A stretch of 64,000 bases of DNA, from NCBI GenBank assembly GCA_022710975.1, contig JAKLGA010000003.1:186001-250000 (forward strand). Reading direction: 5' to 3'. The stretch is from Myxococcota bacterium (GTDB taxonomy: Bacteria; Myxococcota; B64-G9). This document shows positions 56,724 through 64,000 of this stretch, one piece after another; positions within the stretch are counted from its first letter, which is position 1; every line of letters starts with the position of its first letter. Under the pieces are notes generated by a model that saw only the letters and a list, made by a program, of their open reading frames with translations, was not told the DNA's origin and did no database searches. The translations under genes were made by a program, and so were the position numbers.

Positions 56724-59700
56724 GCCGGGGCCGGCGGCTGCAGCGCCGCCAGCCGGCCGGCCAGCGCGCGCGCCACGGGCAGCGGATCGCGCCGCTCGTC
56801 GGCGTCGAGCTGGACGCGCAGGAAGCCCTGGGGGTCGAGGCTCAGCTTGGCCGGGTGCTCCCGCACGAGCTGCACCAGCGGCGCCGGATCGACCCCGCCC
56901 GCGCGGAGGTCGAGCCCGAAGGTCAGCACCCCGGCCTTGAGCTCGAGCTTGGCCACCCGCGCCTGCCGCAGCTGGGCCTTGAGCGCCATCACCTCCACCA
57001 GGTTCACCACCTCGGGCGGCGCCGGGCCGAAGCGGTCCTCGATCTCCTGCTCGAGGTCGAGCACCTCGGCCTCCCGGGTGGCCCGCGCCAGGCGGGCGTA
57101 CAGCTCGAGGCGCTGCTCCAGCTCGGGCACGTAGCCCTCGGGCAGCACCGCGGGCACGGGCAGGCTGATGTCCGGATCCGTCTCGCCGCGCGCCGCCTGG
57201 CCGCGCACCTCGGCCACGGCGCGCTCCAGCATGCGCGCGTACAGCTCGAAGCCCACCGCCTCGATGTGCCCGGACTGCTCCTTGCCCAGCAGGTTGCCCG
57301 CCCCGCGGATCTCGAGATCGCGCGAGGCGATCTGGTAGCCCGAGCCCAGCTCGGTGTGCTCGCCCAGGGCCTCCAGCCGCTTGCGCGCGTCGTCGGTGAT
57401 GGCGTCCAGGCCGGGGATGAGGAAGTAGGCGTAGGCCCGGTCCGCGCTGCGGCCGACGCGGCCACGGATCTGGTAGAGCTGGGCCAGGCCGAAGTGATCG
57501 GCGCGGTTGACGACGATGGTGTTGGCCGAGGGGATGTCCAGGCCCGACTCGATGATCGAGGAGCACAGCAGCACGTTCGCCTCGCGGGTGACGAAGGCGG
57601 TCATGGCGCGCTCGAGCTCCGCCTCCCCCATCTGGCCGTGGGCCACCACCACGCGCGCCTCGGGCACCACCGCGGCCAGGAAGCGCTTCATGGCCGGGAG
57701 CGAGCGCACGAAGTTGTGCACCACGAAAACCTGGCCCCCGCGGCCCAGCTCGCGCTGGATGGCCTCCGCCACCACCCGGCGCGAGAAGCGCGTGATGAAG
57801 GTGCGGATGGAGCGCCGGCCGGGGGGCGGGGTGTGGATGATGCTGATGTCCCGCAGGCCGGTCAGGCCGAGCTGCAGCGTGCGCGGCAGCGGCGTCGCGG
57901 TCATGGTCAGGACATCCACGTTCTCCTTCAGGTGCTTGAGGCGCTCCTTGTGCTGCACCCCGAAGCGGTGCTCCTCGTCCACCACCACCAGGCCGAGCTC
58001 GCGGAAACGCACCTCCTCCCGCAGCAGGCTGTGGGTGCCCACCACCACGTCCACCGCCCCCCGGGCCAGGTCCGCGAGCAGCCCCGGCTGATCCGCGCGC
58101 CGGGTCAGGCGCGAGAGCATCTCCACCCGCACGCCCTGGGGCGCGAGCCGCGCGCGGAAGGTGGCCAGGTGCTGCAGGGCCAGCAAGGTGGTGGGCACCA
58201 GCACCGCCGCCTGGCGGCCCGACAGCGCGCACAGGTGGGCGGCGCGCACGGCCACCTCGGTCTTGCCGAAGCCCACGTCGCCGCACACCAGCCGGTCCAT
58301 GCAGCGAGGCCTCAGCATGTCGGCGCGGACCTCGGCGATGGCCCGGGCCTGATCCTCGGTCTCCTCGTAGGGGAAGGAGGCCTCCAGGGCCTCGTGCTCC
58401 GGGCCGGGCGGCGCGGCGGCCAGGCCCGGCTGGCTCTGGCGCTGGGCGTGCAGCCGCACCAGCCGATCGGCCATCTCCAGCAGGGCCTGGCGCACCTTCT
58501 CCTTGGTCTTCTCCCAGGCCTTGCCCCCCAGCTTGGATAGCACCGCCGGGCCCTCGTCGCCCGCGCCGCCGTAGCGCTCGAGCAGGCTCATGCGGGTGAC
58601 CGGCACGTACAGCCTGTCCTCGTCGCGGTAGGCGAGCTGCAGGTAGTCCGCGTCGGTGCCGGCCACCTGGAGCTTGACCAGCCCCACGAAGCGCCCCACG
58701 CCGAAGTCGGCGTGCACCACCGTGTCCCCGGGCTTGAAGGCGGGGGGCTTCTGGGTCGTGGCCGCGCGGGGGCGGCGCGTCGCGCGCCCGAACACCTCGG
58801 CGTCGGGCAGGAACACCAGCCCGGCGGCCGGGCAGCTGAAGCCGCCGGGCAGCTCGCCGGGCACCACCCGGGCGAACAGATTGGGGGTGTGCTGCTCGCT
58901 CCAGGCCGGCTGGTAGGGCCCCTCCTCCACCCGGCAGGCCAGGCCGCGGGACTGCAGCATCTGCTGGAGCTGCCGCGCGCGGCCGGGCCGCGAGGCGGTC
59001 ACGAACACCCGCAGCCCCTCCCGCCTCCAGCCCTTGAGCAGCTCGCTCAGCGGGCGCAGCGGATCCTCGGCCGGGGCGCTCTGCAGCGCCTCGCGCAGTC
59101 CGCCCAGGTCCTGGCTGCGGAGCTCCAGCTCCCGCGCCTGATCCTCGGGGCCGCTCTCGGCCGGCCCGGCCAGCACGCGCGGCAGGCTGCGCAGGCGGGC
59201 CTCCAGCTCGGACGGCTTCAGCATCAGCCGCTCGGGCGGGAAGGCCGCCTGCCCCCCGGAGGCCGCCTCCTCGTAGGAGCTGCGCAGGCGCTCGAAGGCT
59301 CCGCGCGCGCTGGCGCCCACCGCGCCGGCGTCGTCCAGGAGCACGCGCGTGCCCGCGGGCAGGAAGTCGAGCAGGCACTCCAGGCGCGCGTGGAAGGCCG
59401 GCAGCAGGGCCTCCATGCCGAAGTAGCGCCGCCCCTCCTTGAGCGCCCGCCGGTGGGCCAGCAGCTTGCCGGCGGGGAGGTCCAGCTCCTCGGCCAGGCG
59501 GTCGAGGCCGGCGATGGCCCGCCCGGTGGAGGCCTCGTCCTGGAGGATCTCCCGCACCGGGCCGAGGAACACCCCCTCCAGGCGGGCCAGCGTGCGCTGG
59601 CTGGCCGGGTCGAAGGCCCGCAGCTGCTCCACCTCGTCGCCCAGCAGCTCGAGCCGCACGGGGTTGGGCAGCAGCGGGCTCCACACGTCGACGATCCCGC

Positions 59701-60268
59701 CGCGGATGGCGAAGGTGCCCGGGTCCTCGACCAGCGGCGCGTTCAGGTAGCCGGCGCGGTCGAGCGCCCGGGCGAGCTCCCCGCGGTCGAGCGTCTGTCC
59801 CTGGAGCACCAGCAGGCTGGCCGAGTCGATCGCCTCGCGCGGCGGTCCGAGCCGCATCAGCGCCGGCGCGCTGGAGAGCATGAGCGCGGGGGGCGGCCCC
59901 TGCAGCAGGCGGAAGAGGAGCCCCAGCCGCTCGGCCATGGCCTCCCGGTCCGGCGACAGATCGTCGTAGGGCGAGAGCTGGTGGAGCGGGAAGGCGCACA
60001 CCCGCGCGGCGAAGGGATCGGCCGGGTCAGGCGGGCCCTCGCCCAGGTGGAAGCGCGCGGCCTGCAGGGCCTCCTCGGCGCGGCGCTCGTCGGGCAGCAC
60101 CCACAGCAGCGGCGGGGCCTGCCGCGCGGCGCCCTGGGCGGCCAGGCAGGCGGCCAGCCAGGGCCGCGCCTGCGGCGAGAGCCCCACCAGGCGGACCTCG
60201 GCCTGCCGCTCGAGCGCGGCCAGCACGCGGTCGGCCAGGCGGCCGGGGCTGGGGATGCCGTCGGGCAT
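56702..60268 (-). CDS. mfd: Transcription-repair coupling factor Mfd
   Basis: Removes stalled RNA polymerase from damaged DNA and recruits UvrA. 1188 residues: UvrB-like N-terminal domains (LHQLSPYDDLSPD), the RNA-polymerase-interaction domain (GDTVVHADFGVGRFVGL, about 500-560), the RecG-like translocase with Walker A GDVGFGKTE (about 660) and DEEHRFGV (about 760), TMTATPLPRTL, the QxxGRxGR motif, and a C-terminal TRCF domain. The ATG at 60268 has only a weak ribosome site and lies 17 bases after the large Cys-rich gene, so coupled expression is possible. Confidence 0.97.
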   Translation of the reverse strand: MPDGIPSPGRLADRVLAALERQAEVRLVGLSPQARPWLAACLAAQGAARQAPPLLWVLPDERRAEEALQAARFHLGEGPPDPADPFAARVCAFPLHQLSPYDDLSPDREAMAERLGLLFRLLQGPPPALMLSSAPALMRLGPPREAIDSASLLVLQGQTLDRGELARALDRAGYLNAPLVEDPGTFAIRGGIVDVWSPLLPNPVRLELLGDEVEQLRAFDPASQRTLARLEGVFLGPVREILQDEASTGRAIAGLDRLAEELDLPAGKLLAHRRALKEGRRYFGMEALLPAFHARLECLLDFLPAGTRVLLDDAGAVGASARGAFERLRSSYEEAASGGQAAFPPERLMLKPSELEARLRSLPRVLAGPAESGPEDQARELELRSQDLGGLREALQSAPAEDPLRPLSELLKGWRREGLRVFVTASRPGRARQLQQMLQSRGLACRVEEGPYQPAWSEQHTPNLFARVVPGELPGGFSCPAAGLVFLPDAEVFGRATRRPRAATTQKPPAFKPGDTVVHADFGVGRFVGLVKLQVAGTDADYLQLAYRDEDRLYVPVTRMSLLERYGGAGDEGPAVLSKLGGKAWEKTKEKVRQALLEMADRLVRLHAQRQSQPGLAAAPPGPEHEALEASFPYEETEDQARAIAEVRADMLRPRCMDRLVCGDVGFGKTEVAVRAAHLCALSGRQAAVLVPTTLLALQHLATFRARLAPQGVRVEMLSRLTRRADQPGLLADLARGAVDVVVGTHSLLREEVRFRELGLVVVDEEHRFGVQHKERLKHLKENVDVLTMTATPLPRTLQLGLTGLRDISIIHTPPPGRRSIRTFITRFSRRVVAEAIQRELGRGGQVFVVHNFVRSLPAMKRFLAAVVPEARVVVAHGQMGEAELERAMTAFVTREANVLLCSSIIESGLDIPSANTIVVNRADHFGLAQLYQIRGRVGRSADRAYAYFLIPGLDAITDDARKRLEALGEHTELGSGYQIASRDLEIRGAGNLLGKEQSGHIEAVGFELYARMLERAVAEVRGQAARGETDPDISLPVPAVLPEGYVPELEQRLELYARLARATREAEVLDLEQEIEDRFGPAPPEVVNLVEVMALKAQLRQARVAKLELKAGVLTFGLDLRAGGVDPAPLVQLVREHPAKLSLDPQGFLRVQLDADERRDPLPVARALAGRLAALQPPAPAQTDRPS

Positions 60269-60285
60269 GCGCGCGGAGCCGCCCG

Positions 60286-62994
60286 TCAGCGGCCGCGCCG
60301 GCCGAGCCGGCCGAGCCGGAGGCCGAGCAGCGCCAGGGCGAGCAGCGCCGGGCTGGCCGGGCCGCCGCTCGCGCAGCCGCAGCCCTGCTCCAGCATGCAG
60401 GCGTTCGACTCGTCCGTCTGGCCGTCGCAGTCGTCGTCGATCCGGTTGCAGGCCTCGGGGGCGCCCGGGAGGATCGCGGGGGCGAGGTCCTCGCAGTCGT
60501 CGCCGCCGCAGGCGCGATCGGGGTGCCCGTCCAGGTCCAGATCCGGGCAGCCGCACGCCAGGTCCTGGCCGCTGCAGTCCTGATCGACGCCGTCCGAGCA
60601 GGGCTCCGGCGCGCCCGGGTGGACGTCGTCGCGCGCGTCGTCGCAGTCGAGCGGCTCCTGGCCGCCGGCCAGCGGGGCGCAGCGGGCGGCGTCCTTGAAG
60701 CCGTCCCCGTCGCCGTCGTAGCCCTCGTCCGTCACCCCGTCGCAGTCGTTGTCCAGGAGATCGCAGCGCTCCTCGGCGCCCGGGTAGGAGCTGCGATCGG
60801 CGTCCAGGCAGTCGGCCCCGCCGCAGCCGGCCCGGGCGAAGCCGTCGTCGTCCTCGTCCGGGCAGGTCACCACGCAGCTGCTCAGCTGGCAGGCCTCCAG
60901 CCGGCCGCAGGCGCGGCCGCACGCGCCGCAGTGGGAGGAGTCCTGGGCGATGTGGATCTCGCAGCCGTCCAGCGCGCTCAGGTTGCAGTCCGCCCAGCCC
61001 GCCTCGCAGTTGCCCATGGCGCAGCCGGCGGCCTCCGGCTCGCAGCGCGCCCCGGCATGCGCGAAGGCGCAGGCGTCGCCGCACGCGCGGCAGTGCGCGA
61101 GCGTGCCCAGGCGGTACTCGCAGCCGTCCAGCGGATCTGCGTTGCAGTCGCCGAAGCCCCGGTCGCAGGTGCCCAGCACGCAGCTGCCCAGGGCGCAACC
61201 GGGCTCGCTCGCGTTGGCGAACTGGCACACCCGGCCGCAGCCGCCGCAGTTGCGCGGATCGTCCCCGATGGGGATGCACTGGCCGCCGCACACGTCCATG
61301 CCCTCCGGGCAGGTGTCGGTGCAGCCGCCCTGGTAGCAGAAGGTGGACGCGTCGCAGGCGTTCGGGCAGCTCCCGCAGTGGCTGGGGTCCGAGCCGAGGT
61401 CGATCTCGCAGCCGTCCACCTGGGCCTGGTTGCAGTTGCCGAAGCCCGCCAGGCAGCCGGACAGCAGGCACTGGCCGTTGCGGCACTCGGGCACCCCCTG
61501 GGGGTAGGCGTCGCAGGAGCGCTCGCAGGAGGAGCAGTGCTGCGGATCGGTGCGCAGATCCGCCTCGCAGCCGTCCTCGGGCAGCAGGTCGCAGTCGGCC
61601 CAGCCGGGCTCGCAGCCGGCCACCTGGCAGGCGCCCTGCACGCACACGTTGAGCGCGTGGGGCACGCCGCACGGCCGGTCGCAGCCGCCGCAGTGGGCCA
61701 GGTGGACCTGCGTGTCCACGCAGGCGCCTGCGCAGTCCTCCAGCCCGGCCGCGCAGCCCGCCAGGCACTCCCCCAGGCTGCAGACCTGGTTCGCGGCGCA
61801 GGCGAGGCCGCACACCCCGCAGTGCGAGGGATCGGAGCCCAGATCGAAGCCCTCGTCGACGGCCCCGTCGCAGTCGTTGTCGAGCTCGTCGCAGGCCTCC
61901 GGCTGATCGGGGTTCACCTCCGCGCGCGCGTCGTCGCAGTCGTCCCCGCCGCAGTACAGGTCCGCGTGGCCGTCGTGGTCGTCGTCGTTGCAGGCGGCGC
62001 AGTCGACGATCAGCTCGAAGGCGCCCGGGGTCTGGCTCCAGGAGTCCACCACCACCCAGTAGGTGGCCCCGGCCTGGACGCTGGCGAACAGGCTCTCCTC
62101 ACCCGGGCCGAGCACGCGATCGGCGCCGGCCTCGCAGTGCGCCGAGTCGCAGCCGTACACGCCCGGGACCCAGGCCAGGGCCAGGTCGGCCTCCGCGGAG
62201 CGCAGGCGGACGCGCAGCTCCCCGTCCCGCGGGGCGGTGAAGCGGTAGCCCACCTCCGGCCCGTTCTCCGGGTAGGGCAGGCAGGCGTAGCTGGACAGCA
62301 GCCGGGTGGCGGCCGCGTCCGCGGTGCTGGCCTGCACCCAGGTGTCGCAGGCGAGCTCCCCCAGGTCGCCGCAGCTCGGGCAGGGGCGATCGGCGCCGTC
62401 GCAGTCCTGGTCCAGTCCGTCGTCGCACACGTCCAGCGCCCCGGGATGGACCGAGGCGTCCTGGTCGTCGCAGTCGTCGCCGACCGGGCACAGCGCGGCG
62501 TCGTAGGGCGAGTGGCCGTCGTGGTCCACGTCCAGGCAGGTGGCCGGCGCGTCGCACTCGAGGGTGAGCACGTAGTCGCCCGCGTCGCCCGAGTAGCCAT
62601 CGACGACGATCACGTACTGGCCTGGCTGCAGCTCGGCGCTGGCCTGCTCGGGGTTGCCGCCGTCCTCTCCGTCGAGGCAGGCGTCCGGATCGCAAGCCGC
62701 GCCGCTCCAGGGCAGCAGCGCGATGGCGAAGTCGGTGTAGCCGCCGGTGTCGTCGACCGAGGCGGTCACGGTCCGGGTGGCCCCCACGGTCAGCAGGTAG
62801 TAGGCCTCGGGGCCCGACTCGGTGTAGCCGATGCAGCTGTAGTCGTCGATCTGATCCGGCCCCCCGACCGTGGTCCCGTTCGCGGTGCTGTTGCAGGTGA
62901 TGGGGGTCGGGTTGGGGCAGGTCTGGGCCAGGGCCAGCGCCGGCAGGCCCAGGCCCGCCAGGGTCGCCAGAGCTTGAAACAGTCGACGCTTCAC
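60286..62994 (-). CDS. Large secreted Cys-rich MopE-repeat protein with MYXO-CTERM-type tail
   Basis: A 902-residue exported protein: signal peptide ending ALALAQ (type I), two PPC-like beta domains (about 30-150 and 205-325), MopE-type metal-binding loops (DVDHDGHS, DDCDDQDA, DQDCDG, and DNDCDG in several places), and a central array (about 400-730) of about seven Cys-rich repeats of roughly 48 residues with the pattern HCGxCxxxC ... C-x-x-G-x-C ... W/F-x-D/N-C-N ... GCE. The tail reads CGCASGG, a hydrophobic helix, then Arg-rich, as in MYXO-CTERM signals. The GTG at 62994 follows GGAGG. A surface adhesin or structural role is plausible. Confidence 0.9.
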   Translation of the reverse strand: MKRRLFQALATLAGLGLPALALAQTCPNPTPITCNSTANGTTVGGPDQIDDYSCIGYTESGPEAYYLLTVGATRTVTASVDDTGGYTDFAIALLPWSGAACDPDACLDGEDGGNPEQASAELQPGQYVIVVDGYSGDAGDYVLTLECDAPATCLDVDHDGHSPYDAALCPVGDDCDDQDASVHPGALDVCDDGLDQDCDGADRPCPSCGDLGELACDTWVQASTADAAATRLLSSYACLPYPENGPEVGYRFTAPRDGELRVRLRSAEADLALAWVPGVYGCDSAHCEAGADRVLGPGEESLFASVQAGATYWVVVDSWSQTPGAFELIVDCAACNDDDHDGHADLYCGGDDCDDARAEVNPDQPEACDELDNDCDGAVDEGFDLGSDPSHCGVCGLACAANQVCSLGECLAGCAAGLEDCAGACVDTQVHLAHCGGCDRPCGVPHALNVCVQGACQVAGCEPGWADCDLLPEDGCEADLRTDPQHCSSCERSCDAYPQGVPECRNGQCLLSGCLAGFGNCNQAQVDGCEIDLGSDPSHCGSCPNACDASTFCYQGGCTDTCPEGMDVCGGQCIPIGDDPRNCGGCGRVCQFANASEPGCALGSCVLGTCDRGFGDCNADPLDGCEYRLGTLAHCRACGDACAFAHAGARCEPEAAGCAMGNCEAGWADCNLSALDGCEIHIAQDSSHCGACGRACGRLEACQLSSCVVTCPDEDDDGFARAGCGGADCLDADRSSYPGAEERCDLLDNDCDGVTDEGYDGDGDGFKDAARCAPLAGGQEPLDCDDARDDVHPGAPEPCSDGVDQDCSGQDLACGCPDLDLDGHPDRACGGDDCEDLAPAILPGAPEACNRIDDDCDGQTDESNACMLEQGCGCASGGPASPALLALALLGLRLGRLGRRGR

Positions 62995-63030
62995 GGGGTT
63001 CGCCTCCGGGCGCAGGGATTCGGGGGAGCC

Positions 63031-63060
63031 ATGGTAGCGGCACGCGGGTCGGCCTGTCAA
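63031..63060 (-). promoter_or_regulatory. Promoter of the large Cys-rich gene
   Basis: On the minus strand: TTGACA (complement of 63055-63060), 18 bases, TACCAT (complement of 63031-63036). Start near 63024, leaving a leader of about 30 bases with GGAGG. The likely promoter of mfd as well. Confidence 0.6.
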
Positions 63061-63079
63061 TCGGCCCGAAAAATGTGGG

Positions 63080-63108
63080 TTGACGGCGCACCGCGGAATT
63101 CTTATACA
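63080..63108 (+). promoter_or_regulatory. Strong promoter of the gene at 63194
   Basis: TTGACG at 63080-63085, 17-base spacer, TATACA at 63103-63108 (extended as TATACAAT). This is the best match to the classical sigma-70 consensus in the window. The start near 63115 gives a leader of about 79 bases, in which no clear regulatory fold was seen. Divergent from the Cys-rich gene promoter, with 19 bases between the -35 elements. Confidence 0.65.
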
Positions 63109-63193
63109 ATGGTGGTTGCTTCGGCAGTCGATGTGTTGCCAACCCACGCGTCACAACCCGCGGAGAGGTCCTGACCTCGGTCGAGGAGTTTCT

Positions 63194-63847
63194 ATGGCGT
63201 ACGACAGACCTAGCTGGAAAGAGATCGACAGGGCGCGAGACGGCAGCTCACGGCGCACCAACAAGAAGAAGGGCGCCGAGGAGGTCAAGGAGCACTCCAC
63301 GCGCTACGACAAGTACAAGGCCGATCTCAACCGGCTGTTCGATCAGGGCATGGCGTCGGAGCTGCTGAAGAAGGTGGCCAAGGAGCGCAACAAGCCCCAG
63401 GCCGAGGAGGCGCCCAAGCCCGCCGGGGACGCTCAGGCCGAGGGCGCGGAGGCCGCGGGCGACGGCCAGGCGGCCAAGGCCAACGGGACGGTACGGCGCA
63501 AGGGCGGCAGCGGCCGGATCCCCCAGGACACCGCCAAGTCGACCTCGCGCTTCAAGCTGCTCCGGGCCGTCCAGGACGCGACGGACCGGGCGACGCTCAT
63601 CGCCGCGCTGGACGAGCTGGTGCAGGGCTTCGGCTTGCCGGACGACTTCGAGGTCCTGGTGCGAGTCGTGGAGCACCCCGACGAGGCCCTGGTCAAGGCC
63701 GCCATCGTCAAGATGTCCAGCCTGCTGGCCGCGACCGCCAAGGTGCCGCGCAAGGCCAGCCTGAAGGAGCGCCTGCGCACCATCGGCCAGACCGCGGTCG
63801 ATCACGAGCTGCGCACGGCGGCGAGCGATCTCGAAGCGAGGCTGTGA
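63194..63847 (+). CDS. Conserved-looking soluble protein of unknown function
   Basis: A 217-residue protein with a very basic N-terminal third (SRRTNKKKGAEEVKEHSTRYDKYKADLNRLF), a low-complexity Ala/Glu/Gly linker (about 75-110), and a helical C-terminal domain (about 115-215) with repeated Leu/Ala/Val helices (DATDRATLIAALDELVQGF, then HPDEALVKAAIVKMSSLLA) that resembles HEAT-like repeats. GGAG precedes the ATG. The strong promoter suggests good expression. Not recognised. Confidence 0.8.
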   Translation: MAYDRPSWKEIDRARDGSSRRTNKKKGAEEVKEHSTRYDKYKADLNRLFDQGMASELLKKVAKERNKPQAEEAPKPAGDAQAEGAEAAGDGQAAKANGTVRRKGGSGRIPQDTAKSTSRFKLLRAVQDATDRATLIAALDELVQGFGLPDDFEVLVRVVEHPDEALVKAAIVKMSSLLAATAKVPRKASLKERLRTIGQTAVDHELRTAASDLEARL

Positions 63848-63873
63848 GCGCGGACGGCGGGGACCGGGCGGAG

Positions 63874-64000
63874 TCAGTCGTCCTTCATCATCTTCTCCAG
63901 GGTGTCCTCGGTGCGGGCCACGCCGATCTTGGCCACGACCTCCTTCACCTTGGGGTAGTCCTTCAGGATGGCCAGCACCTGGTCCCTGGGGATGCGCAGC
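63874..64000 (-). CDS. C-terminal end of an unidentified protein (partial)
   Basis: Forty-two codons of a minus-strand frame that enters from the right edge and ends with TGA at 63874-63876. The tail contains IPRDQVLAILKDYPKVKEVV, a helical stretch resembling the end of cyclic-nucleotide-binding domains (pattern D-x-L-x-x-L-x-x-x-P), followed by a charged end. The identity is a guess. It converges on the gene at 63194 with a 26-base gap. Confidence 0.5.
   Translation of the reverse strand, partial: LRIPRDQVLAILKDYPKVKEVVAKIGVARTEDTLEKMMKDD

Overview
The window is GC-rich chromosomal DNA from a Gram-negative bacterium, most likely a member of the Myxococcota (the former myxobacterial deltaproteobacteria). 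It spans that organism's replication-origin neighbourhood. Reasons: Cys/Asp-rich MopE-type metal-binding repeats, C-terminal tails of the MYXO-CTERM type, a Ser/Thr kinase with WD40 repeats, a bactofilin gene next to parAB, several PilZ-like proteins, many lipoproteins, and the classical set dnaA-dnaN-recF-gyrB-gyrA / rpmH-rnpA-yidD-yidC-khpB-mnmE-mnmG-rsmG-parA-parB. The assignment is inference from gene content; no rRNA is present.

Layout. 1-12.9 kb holds mostly surface and signalling genes: a small lipoprotein, a Ser/Thr kinase-WD40 protein, a secreted trypsin-like protease with ten MopE-type repeats, pyruvate kinase, a hybrid histidine kinase, and a lipoprotein with an FGE-like domain. 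12.9-17.5 kb (minus) is a murein-recycling operon: LD-carboxypeptidase, serine hydrolase, Mpl, alpha/beta hydrolase. 17.6-20.4 kb is a pair of M16 peptidase genes, the second frameshifted in this sequence. 20.4-23.8 kb (minus) encodes only the membrane (F0) part of ATP synthase plus a Ppx/GppA phosphatase. 24.0-31.3 kb (minus) is gyrB-fabH-gyrA and a TPR lipoprotein. nagA (plus) sits between gyrB and recF. 32.7-36.6 kb (minus) is dnaA-dnaN-recF. Transcription switches at about 36.6-36.9 kb, and the plus-strand block rpmH through bactofilin runs to 46.7 kb. The rest holds an M49-like peptidase, a zinc-cluster protein, a possible papain-fold lipoprotein, three PilZ-like proteins, an RluA-type pseudouridine synthase, mfd, and a 902-residue Cys-rich surface protein.

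How the parts work together. The origin is placed between dnaN and dnaA (cluster of DnaA-box-like sites and 12-bp direct repeats) and/or just upstream of dnaA (one consensus DnaA box beside an AT-rich tract). Two perfect parS palindromes flank mnmG, a few kb from parA, parB and a bactofilin, so origin firing, origin segregation and a cytoskeletal positioning factor are encoded side by side. Genes on both sides of the origin mainly point away from it; nagA is an exception.

Regulation readable from sequence. Many promoters fit TTGAC-like / 17-18 bp / TAnCnT. Two CRP-family palindromes are present: one at a class II activator position before the protease gene, one just downstream of a predicted PilZ-gene start site. 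Divergent ldcA/M16 promoters share one -35 hexamer, and ldcA would then be nearly leaderless. No tRNA, rRNA, insertion sequence or CRISPR array was seen, and no gap between genes exceeds 300 bases.
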